Positions 31,349-40,842 of a stretch of 47,080 bases of DNA are shown piece by piece. Positions within the stretch are counted from its first letter, which is position 1. Each line of letters opens with the position of its first letter. The notes under the pieces were generated by a model. That model searched no databases. It worked only from the letters and a program-made list of their open reading frames with translations, and was not told the DNA's origin. Location: contig UQGU01000017.1 of assembly GCA_900540635.1 (NCBI GenBank), positions 1 through 47,080 on the forward strand, in the 5' to 3' direction. This DNA comes from an uncultured Eubacteriales bacterium. GTDB taxonomy: Bacteria > Bacillota > Clostridia > Oscillospirales > Oscillospiraceae. The translations under genes and the position numbers were made by a program.

Positions 31349-32257
31349 ATGCGCGTTGTGTTTATGGGCACGCCGGACATTGCGGCTACCTGCCTGAAAC
31401 GAATCCTGGCGGACGGCTTTGAAGTGGTGGGCGTGTACACCCAGCCGGACCGGCCCAAGGGCCGGGGCATGAAGCTGACGGCCTCTCCAACGAAGCAGGT
31501 CGCCCTGGAAGCGGGGATTCCCGTGTTCCAGCCGGAGTCCTTCCGGGAGGAGGAAACCGTGGAGCAGCTGCGGGCGCTGAAGCCTGATCTCTGCGCCGTG
31601 GTGGCCTACGGCCGGATCCTGCCCCAGAAGGTGCTGGATGTGCCCACCTTCGGCTGCATCAATATCCATGCCAGCGTCCTGCCTGCCTATCGGGGCTCTG
31701 CGCCCTACCAGTGGGCGGTGCTGGACGGCCTGAAGGAGACCGGCGTCACCGCCATGTATCTGGTCCGGGAAATGGATGCCGGAGATATTATCGACGTTTC
31801 CAAGACCCCCATCGGGGAGAATGAAACCGCCGGAGAGCTGCTGGACCGGCTGGCAGCGCTGGGTGCGGAGCTGCTGAGCAAAACCCTGACCCGGTTTACC
31901 CGGGGAAAGGTCCCTGCCCAAAAGCAGGACGAGACCAAGGTCAGCTACGCCCCCATGCTGGAAAAGAGCATGTGCCCCATCGACTGGACAAAGACGGCCC
32001 AGCAGGTCCACGACCATGTCCGGGGCCTGCAGCCCTGGCCGGTGGCGACCATGGAGCTTCATGGAAAGCAATTCAAGGTCCACGAGACCCGCATTGTACC
32101 CGGCAGCGGCAAGCCCGGTGAAATTCTGGGCCTGACGAAGACGGGGCTGCAAATTGCCTGCGGCGAAGGTGCCGTGGAAGTGCGGGTTTTGCAGGCCGAG
32201 GGCGGCAAGCGGATGGCGGCCCCCGACTATTTCCGGGGCCATCCCCTGGAAGGCTAA
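31349..32257 (+). CDS. fmt: Methionyl-tRNA formyltransferase
   Basis: A 302-residue enzyme that formylates initiator Met-tRNA with 10-formyl-tetrahydrofolate. The Rossmann start MRVVFMGTPDIAATCL, the active-site CINIHASVLPAYRGSAP (Asn, His) and the YLVREMDAGDII Asp are seen; the C-terminal tRNA-binding barrel starts near residue 205. GGGGAGGG lies 7 nt upstream. It is between def and rsmB, and the rsmB start codon follows its stop directly. Confidence 0.95.
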   Translation: MRVVFMGTPDIAATCLKRILADGFEVVGVYTQPDRPKGRGMKLTASPTKQVALEAGIPVFQPESFREEETVEQLRALKPDLCAVVAYGRILPQKVLDVPTFGCINIHASVLPAYRGSAPYQWAVLDGLKETGVTAMYLVREMDAGDIIDVSKTPIGENETAGELLDRLAALGAELLSKTLTRFTRGKVPAQKQDETKVSYAPMLEKSMCPIDWTKTAQQVHDHVRGLQPWPVATMELHGKQFKVHETRIVPGSGKPGEILGLTKTGLQIACGEGAVEVRVLQAEGGKRMAAPDYFRGHPLEG

Positions 32258-33565
32258 ATGGGCGCCCGGGAAACGGCGCTGAATGCGCTGATCACCTGCC
32301 GCAGATATGAGGGCTGGAGCAATGCCGTGCTGAAGGACTGCATCCGCAGGGACAAGCTGGATGCCCGGGATGCCGCTTTGGCAACCCGGCTGTGCTACGG
32401 TGTGGTGCAGAACCGGGGCAAGCTGGACTTTTACCTGGCCCAGCTTTTGAAGGGCTCCGTGAAAAAGCTCCACCCGGCGGTGCGGGACATCCTGCACATG
32501 GGCCTGTATCAGCTTTTGGAGCTGGACAAGATCCCGGACAGCGCGGCGGTGAACGAGTCCGTCCGTCTGGCCCGGAAATACGGCCCTGCCGGCTGCGAAA
32601 AGCTGGTGAACGCCGTGCTGCGCAATGCTGCCCGGTCAAAGGATACTCTGGCTCAGCCCACCTCCTTCGAGGACAAATACAGCCACCCGGCGGAGCTGGT
32701 GGCCCTGCTGAAAACGGCGCTTCCCAAGGGGACCCTGGAATCCGTGCTCCAAGCGGACAATCAGGCCCCGGAGACCGTGATCCAGGTGAACACCCTGAAA
32801 ACCGACCGAGAGACGCTGGAGAAGCGCCTGGAAGGGGAGGGCGTCACAGCCCGGCCTCATAAGTGGATGGAGAACTGCCTGGTGCTGTCCGGTACCGGCA
32901 GCCTGGAGCAGCTGCCCTCCTTCCGGGAAGGGCTCTACTACGTTCAGGACCCTGCCAGTAAGCTCAGCGTACTCTGCGGTGAATTAAAGCCGGGTATGGA
33001 AGTTCTGGATTGCTGCGCGGCCCCCGGGGGCAAGAGCTTTGCCGCGGCCATGGCCATGGCGGGGCAGGGAAGCATCCTTTCCTGTGATGTGCACCCCCAC
33101 AAAATTACCTTGATTGAAAACGGAGCTGCCCGGCTGGGAATTTCCAATCTGAGCGCCCAATTGCAGGATGCCTCTGCGTTCGTGCCGGATTGGGAAGGGG
33201 CCTTTGATGCTGTCATTGTAGATGCGCCCTGCTCCGGCCTGGGGATTATCCGGAAAAAGCCGGATATCCGATACCGGGATCTCAAGCAGACGGAAGACCT
33301 GCCGGAGCTGCAAAAAAAGATTCTGTGGAATCAGGCAGGCTACGTCAAAAAAGGCGGCTTGCTGCTGTATTCCACCTGCACGTTGCTGCCCAGAGAGAAT
33401 GAACAGGTGGTGCAGGCCTTTTTGGAGACCCATCCGGATTTCTTCCTGGAGGCGCTGCCCCTGCCGGAGGAATTCCCCAAAAACGAAACGGGAATGCTGA
33501 CCCTGATTCCCGGCCGGCATGATACGGACGGCTTCTTTATTTCCAGAATGCGGAGGAAACCATGA
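32258..33565 (+). CDS. rsmB: 16S rRNA (cytosine-967-C5) methyltransferase
   Basis: A 435-residue methyltransferase for C967 of 16S rRNA. An N-terminal NusB-like RNA-binding domain (about 1-130) is joined to the SAM domain with DCCAAPGGKSFAAA, the catalytic DAPCSGLGIIRKKPD and the second Cys in YSTCTLLPREN. The ATG touches the fmt stop codon, with GGAAGG upstream, and the 3' end overlaps rlmN by 4 nt. It is known in this operon throughout Firmicutes. Confidence 0.94.
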   Translation: MGARETALNALITCRRYEGWSNAVLKDCIRRDKLDARDAALATRLCYGVVQNRGKLDFYLAQLLKGSVKKLHPAVRDILHMGLYQLLELDKIPDSAAVNESVRLARKYGPAGCEKLVNAVLRNAARSKDTLAQPTSFEDKYSHPAELVALLKTALPKGTLESVLQADNQAPETVIQVNTLKTDRETLEKRLEGEGVTARPHKWMENCLVLSGTGSLEQLPSFREGLYYVQDPASKLSVLCGELKPGMEVLDCCAAPGGKSFAAAMAMAGQGSILSCDVHPHKITLIENGAARLGISNLSAQLQDASAFVPDWEGAFDAVIVDAPCSGLGIIRKKPDIRYRDLKQTEDLPELQKKILWNQAGYVKKGGLLLYSTCTLLPRENEQVVQAFLETHPDFFLEALPLPEEFPKNETGMLTLIPGRHDTDGFFISRMRRKP

Positions 33566-34590
33566 ATCTGAAATCCATGACCCTGGGGGAGATGACCCAG
33601 CTGTTCAAAGATATGGGCCAGCCCGCCTTTCGGGCAAAGCAGGTGTATACCTGGCTTCACAGGGGCGTTCGCAGCTATGAGGAAATGACCAATCTGCCGA
33701 AGCCTCTGCGGGAGCGTCTGGCAGCGGAATATCCCATTTATGCGCCAAAGGTGGTTCGCAAGCAGGAATCCCAGCGGGACGGCACCATCAAGTATCTCTG
33801 GCAGCTCTCCGACGGCAACTGCGTGGAGACGGTGCTTATGCGCTATCACTATGGCAATACGGTCTGCATCTCTACGGAGGTTGGCTGCCGCATGGGCTGC
33901 GCCTTCTGCGCCTCTACCTTAGGGGGCCTGGTGCGCCGCCTGGAGCCCTTTGAGATGCTGGACCAGGTGCTCTTTACCCAGGTGGATTCCGGTCAACCCA
34001 TTTCTCACATTGTACTCATGGGCATTGGAGAGCCTCTGGACAATTTCGACAATGTGATGCGCTTCCTGGAGCTGGTGAACAGCCCGGAGGGCATGAATAT
34101 CTCCATGCGCCATATCAGCCTTTCCACCTGCGGCCTGGTGCCGAAGATCGACGAGCTGGCAAAGCGCAATTTGCAGTTGACTCTGTCCGTATCCCTCCAT
34201 GCGCCCAATGACGCCGTGCGGGATACCATTATGCCGGTGAACAAGGCATATCCCAGCCAGGAGCTGATCGATGCCTGCCGCCGGTATTACGAGGCCACCT
34301 CCCGGCGCATCTCCTTTGAGTACGCCATGATCCAGGGGGTCAACGACAGCCGGGAGAATGCCAAAGAGCTTCTGCGGCGGATGAAGGGGCTGCCCTGCCA
34401 CTTCAATCTGATCCCCCTGAACCATGTGGAGGAGAGCTCCTTAAAGCCCAGCTCCCGGGAGGCCGTAGCGGCCTTCCAGAAGTGCCTGGAGGACGGGGGT
34501 ATTCCGGCCACGGTCCGCAGGACCCTGGGCGGCGACATCGATGCCAGCTGCGGGCAGCTGCGCAGAAAGTATACAAAAGAACAGAAATAA
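33562..34590 (+). CDS. rlmN: Dual-specificity 23S rRNA/tRNA adenine-C2 methyltransferase
   Basis: A 342-residue radical SAM enzyme that methylates A2503 of 23S rRNA and A37 of some tRNAs. The cluster motif CRMGCAFCA gives Cys109, Cys113 and Cys116; the methyl-carrying Cys is Cys330 in DIDASCGQL. HIVLMGIGEPLDN is a family mark. GAGGAAACC lies upstream of the ATG, which overlaps rsmB. It is followed 16 nt later by the phosphatase gene. Confidence 0.95.
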   Translation: MNLKSMTLGEMTQLFKDMGQPAFRAKQVYTWLHRGVRSYEEMTNLPKPLRERLAAEYPIYAPKVVRKQESQRDGTIKYLWQLSDGNCVETVLMRYHYGNTVCISTEVGCRMGCAFCASTLGGLVRRLEPFEMLDQVLFTQVDSGQPISHIVLMGIGEPLDNFDNVMRFLELVNSPEGMNISMRHISLSTCGLVPKIDELAKRNLQLTLSVSLHAPNDAVRDTIMPVNKAYPSQELIDACRRYYEATSRRISFEYAMIQGVNDSRENAKELLRRMKGLPCHFNLIPLNHVEESSLKPSSREAVAAFQKCLEDGGIPATVRRTLGGDIDASCGQLRRKYTKEQK

Positions 34591-34606
34591 AGAGAGGTGC
34601 GAAGCC

Positions 34607-35338
34607 ATGCAAAGCTGGGGCCTGACAGATGTTGGGTGCGTCCGAAAACAGAACCAGGACGCGTTTCATATTGAAAAATTGGGGCGGGGCGCTTTGCTGT
34701 GCGTGGTTTGCGACGGCATGGGCGGCGCAAAATCCGGCAATGTGGCCAGCTCCCTGGCGGTGGACGTATTCGCCCAGGAGGTCAAGCGCAGCTGGTCCCA
34801 CAATGCGGACTGGGATAAGACCGATATGATTTTGCGCAGCGCCGTCAAACTGGCCAATTTTACGGTTTACGACCAGGCCAATCAGTTCGAGGAATTTGAG
34901 GGCATGGGCACCACCCTGGTGGCGGCGCTGATTCGAAAAAATCAGGCATCCATTGTCAATGTGGGGGACAGCCGGTGCTACGGCATCTCCAACGGCAGCA
35001 TCCGCCAGATCACCAAGGACCACTCCGTGGTTCAGATGATGGTGGACCGGGGGGAGCTAACGCCCGAAACCGCCAAAAGCTACCCGGGCAAGAATCTCAT
35101 AACCCGGGCCGTGGGCACAGAGCCCACCATACTGTGTGACCTCTACCGGCAGGAGCTGGAAAAGGGAAGCTATCTGCTCCTGTGCTCCGATGGCCTGAGC
35201 AATATGCTGGACGATCAGGAGATGCTCTTCGAGGTGGTCCACGGGGTCAACAAGCAGAAGTGCTGCAAGCGTCTGCTGGATATCGCCAAGCTGCGGGGTT
35301 CCCCCGACAATGTGACCAGCATTCTGGTATCGGTTTGA
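34607..35338 (+). CDS. PP2C-type Ser/Thr protein phosphatase
   Basis: A 243-residue PPM phosphatase of the PrpC/Stp kind. Metal motifs are RKQNQDAFHIE, VCDGMGGAKSGNVAS and LLCSDGLSNML, with the last Asp in RGSPDNVTSILV. It removes phosphates placed by the kinase encoded 16 nt further on, a pair that tunes cell-wall growth, ribosome dormancy and division. AGAGAGGTG lies upstream of the ATG. It is cytosolic, without membrane spans. Confidence 0.94.
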   Translation: MQSWGLTDVGCVRKQNQDAFHIEKLGRGALLCVVCDGMGGAKSGNVASSLAVDVFAQEVKRSWSHNADWDKTDMILRSAVKLANFTVYDQANQFEEFEGMGTTLVAALIRKNQASIVNVGDSRCYGISNGSIRQITKDHSVVQMMVDRGELTPETAKSYPGKNLITRAVGTEPTILCDLYRQELEKGSYLLLCSDGLSNMLDDQEMLFEVVHGVNKQKCCKRLLDIAKLRGSPDNVTSILVSV

Positions 35339-35354
35339 AAGGAGGCTGTCAAAC

Positions 35355-37652
35355 ATGAATCATTATATTGGGCAGCTGCTGGATGACCGGTACGAGATCC
35401 TGGAGGTCATCGGTACCGGCGGCATGGCTGTGGTATACAAGGCACTGGACCATCGGCTGAATCGGCCCGTTGCCATTAAAATCTTAAAAGACGAATTTTC
35501 GGGAGACGATGAGTTCCGCCGCCGCTTCCGGGCGGAGGGCGAGGCCGTGGCCATGCTGAGCCACCCCAACATCGTCCAGGTCTATGACGTTTCCTCCTCG
35601 GATACGGCCAATTACCTGGTGATGGAGCTCATCAACGGCATATCCCTGAAGCAATATATGGAGGTAAAGGGCGTCCTCAATTGGAAGGAGACGCTGCACT
35701 TTGCCATGCAGATCGCCAAGGGCCTGGAGCACGCCCACAGCCGGGGCATCGTCCACCGGGACATCAAGCCCCACAATGTGATGGTGCTGAAGGATGGCAG
35801 CGTCAAGGTCATGGACTTCGGCATTGCCCGGGTCATGAGCAAGAGCAACACCCTGACCAAGGAGGCCCTGGGCTCCGTGCACTATATCTCTCCGGAGCAG
35901 GCCAAGGGCGGCTACACGGACTCCCGGTCCGATATCTATTCCCTGAGCGTTGTTATGTACGAGATGATGACGGGCCGTCCGCCCTTCGACGGGGAGTCTC
36001 CGGTGGCGGTGGCCATTCAGCATATCAACGGCGGGGCCCCCAAGCCCTCCACCCTGAATCCCAATATCCCCGTGGGCCTGGAGCAGATCATCCTCAAGGG
36101 CATGGCACTGGAGCCAAAAGATCGGTATGCCTCTGCAACGGAAATGATCCAGGACATGGAGGAGTTCCGCAAGAACCCTGCCATTGACTTCCGTTACCAG
36201 GCTTCCGCCCCAGCCGAGCACCCCATTGCCATCCGGGGGATTCCCCAGACCTATCCCAAGACCACGGCAGAAAAGGTTGCGGCTTCCCGAACCAATCAGC
36301 CCAGACCGGCGACTGGACGTCTCCCCCAGCCGCAGCAGGCGCCCAAGCGGCCCCTGCAGGCGGACCAGGGAACCCGACGGCAGACCGTCAGCCAGAATAC
36401 CGATGCCATGCGTCGGGCGGCCATGCAGCGGAAAAAGGAGGAGCAGCGCAAGCGGGAGGAACGAAATCGCATTGCTACCATTGCGGTGATCGTGTGCAGT
36501 GTGGTGGCCATCATTGCCATTGGCGCGTTCCTGATTGCGGTGTTCAATGGGGCACTGCTTAACAAGGACAAGGACCTGGTGGAGGTGCCCTATCTCATCG
36601 GCACCGAGTATACCGATGATCTGATTACCAAATATTCGGATTTTACCATACGCTTTCAGCCACAGCAATATGACAGCACCTATAAAAAGGGCCAGATCAT
36701 GTATCAGGAGCCTGCGGGCGGCAGCCGGGTCACCAAGGGCACGGAGATTGTCATCACCGTGAGCCTGGGAGAGGAGCCCACGCTGAAGATCATGGAGGAT
36801 CTGACGGATGTGAACCAGGCAGAGGCGGAATCCTTCCTCACCGGGCAGGGCTTCCAGATCCTTGTCCGCCAGGAGGCAAGCGATACGGTGGAGGCCGGAA
36901 AGGTCATCCGGACGGAACCGGCCAAGGGCGCTGAGCTTACCGACGGCCAGACCATCAGCATCTGGGTCAGTACAGGGCCGGAAACGGTGACCATGCCCAA
37001 TGTGGTGGACATGACCCGGGAGGCAGCTCTGAGACTGCTGGGAGAGATAGAGAATATCAAGATTGTTGAGCAGAGCGAATCCAGTAACTATGTGGAGAAG
37101 GGCAATGTGACCCGAACGGACCCCAAGGTCGGCACGGAGCTGGCGCCGGGGCAGAACGTCATCGTCTATGTGTCCACAGGGCCGGCCACGGCGGTGATGC
37201 CCAGCGTTGTGGGCCTCTACAGCCAAACCGCCCAGAAGCAGCTGGCGGACCTGGGCTTTACCAATGTGCGCACGGAGACGGTCCGCAGCGACCGGCCCAA
37301 GGGCGAGGTGGTTTCGCAGTCCGTCCAGAAGGACACGGTGCTGAAGTTGGATGACGAGATCGTCCTGCGGCTGTCCGATGAAAGCGGCACCCAGACCACC
37401 GAGACGCAAGCCCCCACGGAAACGACGGAAGCATCCGAAAAGACCCTGACGGTCCGCTTCACAGTCCCCAACAAGGAAGAGCCCTATTTGCTGACCATTC
37501 TGCAGGACGGCGCGGTGATCGTGGAGGACGAAAAAATTCCCGCAGGCTGCACCGACTATTCCCTGACGTTGACGGGTTCCGGGACCAAGGAATACGACCT
37601 GTATATCAACGGTGAAAAATACGTGACCCAGAGAGTGAATTTTGATGGCTGA
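35355..37652 (+). CDS. prkC: Ser/Thr protein kinase with PASTA repeats (PrkC-type)
   Basis: A 765-residue membrane kinase. The kinase domain (about 10-270) has IGTGGMAVVYKA, the catalytic HRDIKPHNV, DFGIARV and GSVHYISPEQAKG. A basic linker leads to one membrane span (about 373-400). Outside are four PASTA repeats (about 405-473, 474-540, 541-608, 609-675) that bind muropeptides or lipid II. After a Thr/Glu linker comes an extra 75-residue domain of unknown role. AAGGAGG lies 9 nt before the ATG. It is paired with the phosphatase upstream and overlaps rsgA by 8 nt. Confidence 0.95.
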   Translation: MNHYIGQLLDDRYEILEVIGTGGMAVVYKALDHRLNRPVAIKILKDEFSGDDEFRRRFRAEGEAVAMLSHPNIVQVYDVSSSDTANYLVMELINGISLKQYMEVKGVLNWKETLHFAMQIAKGLEHAHSRGIVHRDIKPHNVMVLKDGSVKVMDFGIARVMSKSNTLTKEALGSVHYISPEQAKGGYTDSRSDIYSLSVVMYEMMTGRPPFDGESPVAVAIQHINGGAPKPSTLNPNIPVGLEQIILKGMALEPKDRYASATEMIQDMEEFRKNPAIDFRYQASAPAEHPIAIRGIPQTYPKTTAEKVAASRTNQPRPATGRLPQPQQAPKRPLQADQGTRRQTVSQNTDAMRRAAMQRKKEEQRKREERNRIATIAVIVCSVVAIIAIGAFLIAVFNGALLNKDKDLVEVPYLIGTEYTDDLITKYSDFTIRFQPQQYDSTYKKGQIMYQEPAGGSRVTKGTEIVITVSLGEEPTLKIMEDLTDVNQAEAESFLTGQGFQILVRQEASDTVEAGKVIRTEPAKGAELTDGQTISIWVSTGPETVTMPNVVDMTREAALRLLGEIENIKIVEQSESSNYVEKGNVTRTDPKVGTELAPGQNVIVYVSTGPATAVMPSVVGLYSQTAQKQLADLGFTNVRTETVRSDRPKGEVVSQSVQKDTVLKLDDEIVLRLSDESGTQTTETQAPTETTEASEKTLTVRFTVPNKEEPYLLTILQDGAVIVEDEKIPAGCTDYSLTLTGSGTKEYDLYINGEKYVTQRVNFDG

Positions 37653-38535
37653 GAAGTTAGAAACAGGCAGGATCGTTCGATCCCTCAGCGGCTTTTATGA
37701 CGTGGTTCTGCCGGACGGCACACTGACCTGCAAGGCCCGGGGGATTCTCCGAAAGCAGGGCCTGTCCCCGCTGACGGGGGATATGGCCGTTGTGACCCGG
37801 CAGGGAGAGAAGGGCATGGTGGAGCAGATCCTGCCCAGAAAAAACAGCTTCGTCCGCCCGGCAGTGGCCAATGTGGATGCACTGGTGATCTTTGCCGCCA
37901 ATGTGAATCCCGTAACGGAGCCCTTCCTTATCGACCGGGTGACGGCCATTGCGGGCAACAAGGGCGTGGAAAGCATTCTTTGCGTGAACAAAACGGACCT
38001 GGATCGGGCGGAGGAGCTGGTAAGGGTTTATACCCATGCTGGCTTCCGGGTGATCTCCACCAGCGCCGAAACGGGTGCCGGACTGGAAGAACTCCGGCAG
38101 GCTATTCAGGGAAAGCTCACCGCCTTCACGGGCAACTCCGGCGTGGGCAAGAGCAGCATTCTCAATCGGCTCTGCCCCAACTTGGCCCTGCCCACGGGAG
38201 AGGTTTCCGAAAAGCTGGGCCGTGGCCGCCATACCACCCGGCATGTGGAGCTCTTCCCACTGGATGCGGAGACCTTCGTCATGGATACTCCGGGCTTTTC
38301 CTCCTTTGATACGGACCAGATGGATATTATATTGAAGGAGAACCTGCAATACGCCTTCCCGGATTTCGGCCCCTTCCTGGGCAGGTGCCAGTTTCAGGAC
38401 TGCGCCCACCGCAGAGAACCGGGCTGCGCCGTCCGCCGGGCCGTGGAATCAGGCGAGATCGAGCCCACCCGCTATGACAGCTACCTTCGCCTTTACGAAA
38501 AGGCCGCCCAGTATAAAGAGTGGGAACATAAGTGA
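37645..38535 (+). CDS. rsgA: Ribosome small subunit biogenesis GTPase
   Basis: A 296-residue circularly permuted GTPase that checks late 30S assembly. An OB fold comes first (about 1-65), then NKTD (G4), the P-loop GNSGVGKSS at 163-171 and DTPGFSSFD (G3), with the zinc site CQFQDCAHRREPGC at the C-terminus. The ATG at 37645 lies inside the prkC end; the ribosome site is weak (AGAGAGTG), which suggests translational coupling. rpe and thiN, often next in Firmicutes, are missing: a hairpin ends the operon. Confidence 0.95.
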   Translation: MAEKLETGRIVRSLSGFYDVVLPDGTLTCKARGILRKQGLSPLTGDMAVVTRQGEKGMVEQILPRKNSFVRPAVANVDALVIFAANVNPVTEPFLIDRVTAIAGNKGVESILCVNKTDLDRAEELVRVYTHAGFRVISTSAETGAGLEELRQAIQGKLTAFTGNSGVGKSSILNRLCPNLALPTGEVSEKLGRGRHTTRHVELFPLDAETFVMDTPGFSSFDTDQMDIILKENLQYAFPDFGPFLGRCQFQDCAHRREPGCAVRRAVESGEIEPTRYDSYLRLYEKAAQYKEWEHK

Positions 38536-38541
38536 ATGCCC

Positions 38542-38585
38542 CCCCGGCAGGCTGCCAAAACCGCAGCCTGCCGGGGCTTGTTTCT
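38542..38585 (+). terminator. Terminator after rsgA
   Basis: A perfect 14-bp stem (38542-38555 with 38563-38576, CCCCGGCAGGCTGC / GCAGCCTGCCGGGG) and CTTGTTTC behind it, ending the long core operon. Confidence 0.75.
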
Positions 38586-38746
38586 GCCTCACCTTCCCCT
38601 CCGGGGAAGGTGGCCCGCCGACAGGCGGGACGGAAAGCCAAAGAACAACCGCAGCTCAGGATGCGTCCCTTAAGAACGCACACTTGGTTTTCTCCCCTTT
38701 TACCAAAAATGCCGAAGAAATTTTGTAAAAAACTCTGAAAAAATGC
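38586..38746. repeat. Gap with paired GC-rich hairpin repeat
   Basis: CACCTTCCCC-tcc-GGGGAAGGTG (about 38589-38611) is followed by CCCGCC-gaca-GGCGGG (38613-38628). This pair resembles the hairpin part of the 61-bp repeats at 11183 and 12548 and is a common intergenic repeat type in this bacterial group. The rest of the gap up to the ribosomal promoter is A/T-rich with no gene. Confidence 0.6.
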
Positions 38747-38775
38747 TTGACAAACGGTTACATAAATGGTATCAT
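38747..38775 (+). promoter_or_regulatory. Promoter of the S10 ribosomal protein operon
   Basis: TTGACA (38747-38752), a 17-nt spacer and TATCAT (38770-38775), in an A/T-rich stretch. It is the only strong promoter seen before rpsJ and probably drives the whole operon. Confidence 0.85.
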
Positions 38776-38781
38776 ATCTCA

Positions 38782-39046
38782 GGTTGTGCGGGAAGTATGC
38801 GCACAGCTATGCGATGATGCAGGAGATTGCGCCGAAAGGCGGTAACTTCTGCGGAGTATGTCCGGTCATCGGGCGGCTGAACTGCTTCTGTTTCGCTGGC
38901 GTATATCGCCGGGGCAGGAGAATGGTCGGCGCTTGTCGGCCAATTTTCATGGCCCGAAGTGATACGCACGGAAGCGTGAACACCAGTTCGACCGTACCCA
39001 GACGCTACGCAAACTGAGTACGATACATCAAGGAGGAAACACAAAC
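38782..39046 (+). promoter_or_regulatory. Long structured leader of the S10 operon
   Basis: About 265 nt lie between the predicted start and rpsJ. The leader holds several small hairpins (for example GCC-GAAA-GGC near 38832, GGCG/CGCC near 38898, CACG-gaag-CGTG near 38970) and no credible ORF. In enteric bacteria the S10 leader binds L4 for feedback; whether this leader does so is open. No T-run that would mark an attenuator was found. Confidence 0.5.
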
Positions 39047-39355
39047 ATGGCAAACCAGATGATCCGCATTCGGCTGAAGGCTTATGATCACCAGCTGATC
39101 GACTCCAGCGCGGCAAAGATCGTTGAAACCGCAAAGCGCAACGGCGCTCAGGTTTCCGGCCCCATCCCCCTGCCCACCAAGAAGGAAGTTGTCACCATCC
39201 TTCGGGCTGTCCACAAGTACAAGGATAGCCGTGAGCAGTTTGAGCGCAGAACCCACAAGAGACTGATCGATATCCTCAACCCCAACCAGAAGACCATTGA
39301 GGCTCTGATGAGCCTGGATCTGCCCGCTGGCGTTGAGATAGAGATAAAGCTGTAA
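39047..39355 (+). CDS. rpsJ: 30S ribosomal protein S10
   Basis: A 102-residue S10 (MANQMIRIRLKAYDHQLIDS, then GPIPLPTKKEVVTIL and KRLIDILNP), part of the 30S head and also the NusE antitermination factor. AAGGAGG lies 11 nt before the ATG. It is the first gene of the S10 operon, with a 124-nt spacer before rplC, longer than the gaps between the other genes. Confidence 0.97.
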   Translation: MANQMIRIRLKAYDHQLIDSSAAKIVETAKRNGAQVSGPIPLPTKKEVVTILRAVHKYKDSREQFERRTHKRLIDILNPNQKTIEALMSLDLPAGVEIEIKL

Positions 39356-39479
39356 TCGCTTAACATTCTATTAAGTGATCTCAGCTGCCCGCACTGTCTG
39401 GCATCGGGCGGACGGGTCATGTTGGCGGCGTCCCCAATGCGTCTGTCAACCAATAACCTAAAAAAGGAGAAAAGCAACC

Positions 39480-40199
39480 ATGAAAAAAGCAATCATCGGC
39501 AAAAAAGTGGGCATGACCCAGATCTTCGATGAGAGCGGCAAGGTCATCCCTGTTACCGTTGTGGAAGCAGGCCCCTGCGTCGTTACCCAGAAGAAGACCG
39601 TTGAGACCGACGGCTACACCGCCGTCCAGCTCGGCTTTGGCGACATCAAGGAGCACAAGCTGAGCAAGCCCGAGGCAGGCCACCTGAAGAAGGCTGGCGT
39701 TGCCCCCAAGAAGTACCTGAAGGAGTTCAAGCTGGAGAACGCTGCTGACATGAACGTCGGCGACGAAGTTAAGGCTGACACCTTCGCTGCCGGCGACAAG
39801 ATCGACGTTACCGGCATCACCAAGGGCCACGGCTACCAGGGCGTTGTGAAGCGCTATGGCGCAGGCCGTACCCCCATGACCCACGGCGGCGGCCCTGTCC
39901 ACCGTCACGCAGGCTCCATGGGCGCTTCTTCCCACCAGTCCCGTATCTTCCCTGGTAAGATCGGCGCAGGCCATATGGGCTGCGAGCAGGTCACCATCGA
40001 GAACCTGGATGTGGTGAAGGTTGATGCAGAGCTGAACATGATCGTTATCCGCGGCGCCATCCCCGGCCCCAAGGGCGGTCTTGTGTACCTCCGCAACACC
40101 GTGAAGAACAACCGCGTCAAGAACGTGGAGACCGGCATCAGCAAGAACCCGCAGAAGGCTTCCGGCAGAAATCCCCAGAAGGCTTCCGCAAGAGGCTAA
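39480..40199 (+). CDS. rplC: 50S ribosomal protein L3
   Basis: A 239-residue L3 (starts KKAIIGKKVGMTQIFDESGK; GRTPMTHGGGPVHRHAGSMG in the loop that reaches the peptidyl transferase centre). It is about 25-30 residues longer than the common form: the C-terminus has a basic tail in which NPQKAS is repeated twice. AAAGGAG lies 9-10 nt upstream. Confidence 0.97.
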   Translation: MKKAIIGKKVGMTQIFDESGKVIPVTVVEAGPCVVTQKKTVETDGYTAVQLGFGDIKEHKLSKPEAGHLKKAGVAPKKYLKEFKLENAADMNVGDEVKADTFAAGDKIDVTGITKGHGYQGVVKRYGAGRTPMTHGGGPVHRHAGSMGASSHQSRIFPGKIGAGHMGCEQVTIENLDVVKVDAELNMIVIRGAIPGPKGGLVYLRNTVKNNRVKNVETGISKNPQKASGRNPQKASARG

Positions 40200-40218
40200 G
40201 GAAAGGAGATCTTAAATC

Positions 40219-40842
40219 ATGCTTAAGACGAATGTTTACAATATGTCCGGCAAGCTGGTTGGCGAGATCGAACTGCCCGAAGCTGTGTTTGGCATTGATC
40301 CCAACGGCGCCGTTGTCCACGAAGTGGTCAAGAACCACCTGGCCAACCTGCGGCAGGGCACTCAGAGCGCTCTGACCCGCGCTGAGGTTTCCGGCGGCGG
40401 CCGCAAGCCCTGGAAGCAGAAGGGCACCGGCCGGGCTCGTCAGGGCAGCACCCGTGCTCCCCAGTGGACCCATGGCGGTATCGTTTTCGCTCCCAAGCCC
40501 CGGGATTACAGCTACACCCTGAACAAGAAGGCCAAGCGGCTGGCTCTGAAGAGCGTCCTGTCCGCCAAGGCTGCTGAGCAGAATGTGGTTGTCATCGACG
40601 AGATCAAGATGGACGCACCCAAGACCAAGGCTTTCGCAGCCTTCCTGAACGCCGTGGGCTGCACCTCCAAGACCCTGGTCGTTACAGCAAATGCTGACCA
40701 GAACGTTGTCCGTTCCGGCCGCAACATCGAAGGCTGTGAAGTTACCTTCGCCAACCTGCTGAACACCTACGACGTGCTGCACGCCGACAAGCTGGTTGTC
40801 GATCAGGCCGCACTCCAGAAGATCCAGGAGGTATTCGCGTAA
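40219..40842 (+). CDS. rplD: 50S ribosomal protein L4
   Basis: A 207-residue L4 lining the exit tunnel (RQGTQSALTRAEVSGGGRKP, then WKQKGTGRARQGSTRAPQW). In some bacteria L4 also represses this operon through its leader. AAAGGAGAT lies before the ATG, and the stop overlaps the rplW start by one base. Confidence 0.97.
   Translation: MLKTNVYNMSGKLVGEIELPEAVFGIDPNGAVVHEVVKNHLANLRQGTQSALTRAEVSGGGRKPWKQKGTGRARQGSTRAPQWTHGGIVFAPKPRDYSYTLNKKAKRLALKSVLSAKAAEQNVVVIDEIKMDAPKTKAFAAFLNAVGCTSKTLVVTANADQNVVRSGRNIEGCEVTFANLLNTYDVLHADKLVVDQAALQKIQEVFA

Noticed and set aside
35484..37409. 641-codon open frame on the minus strand
   Set aside because: Shadow of the PASTA kinase gene; no start site or motif, composition like other antisense frames.
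38766..39017. 83-codon frame in the S10 operon leader
   Set aside because: Its ATG lies inside the -10 region, upstream of the predicted transcript start, and there is no ribosome site. The product has no recognisable features.
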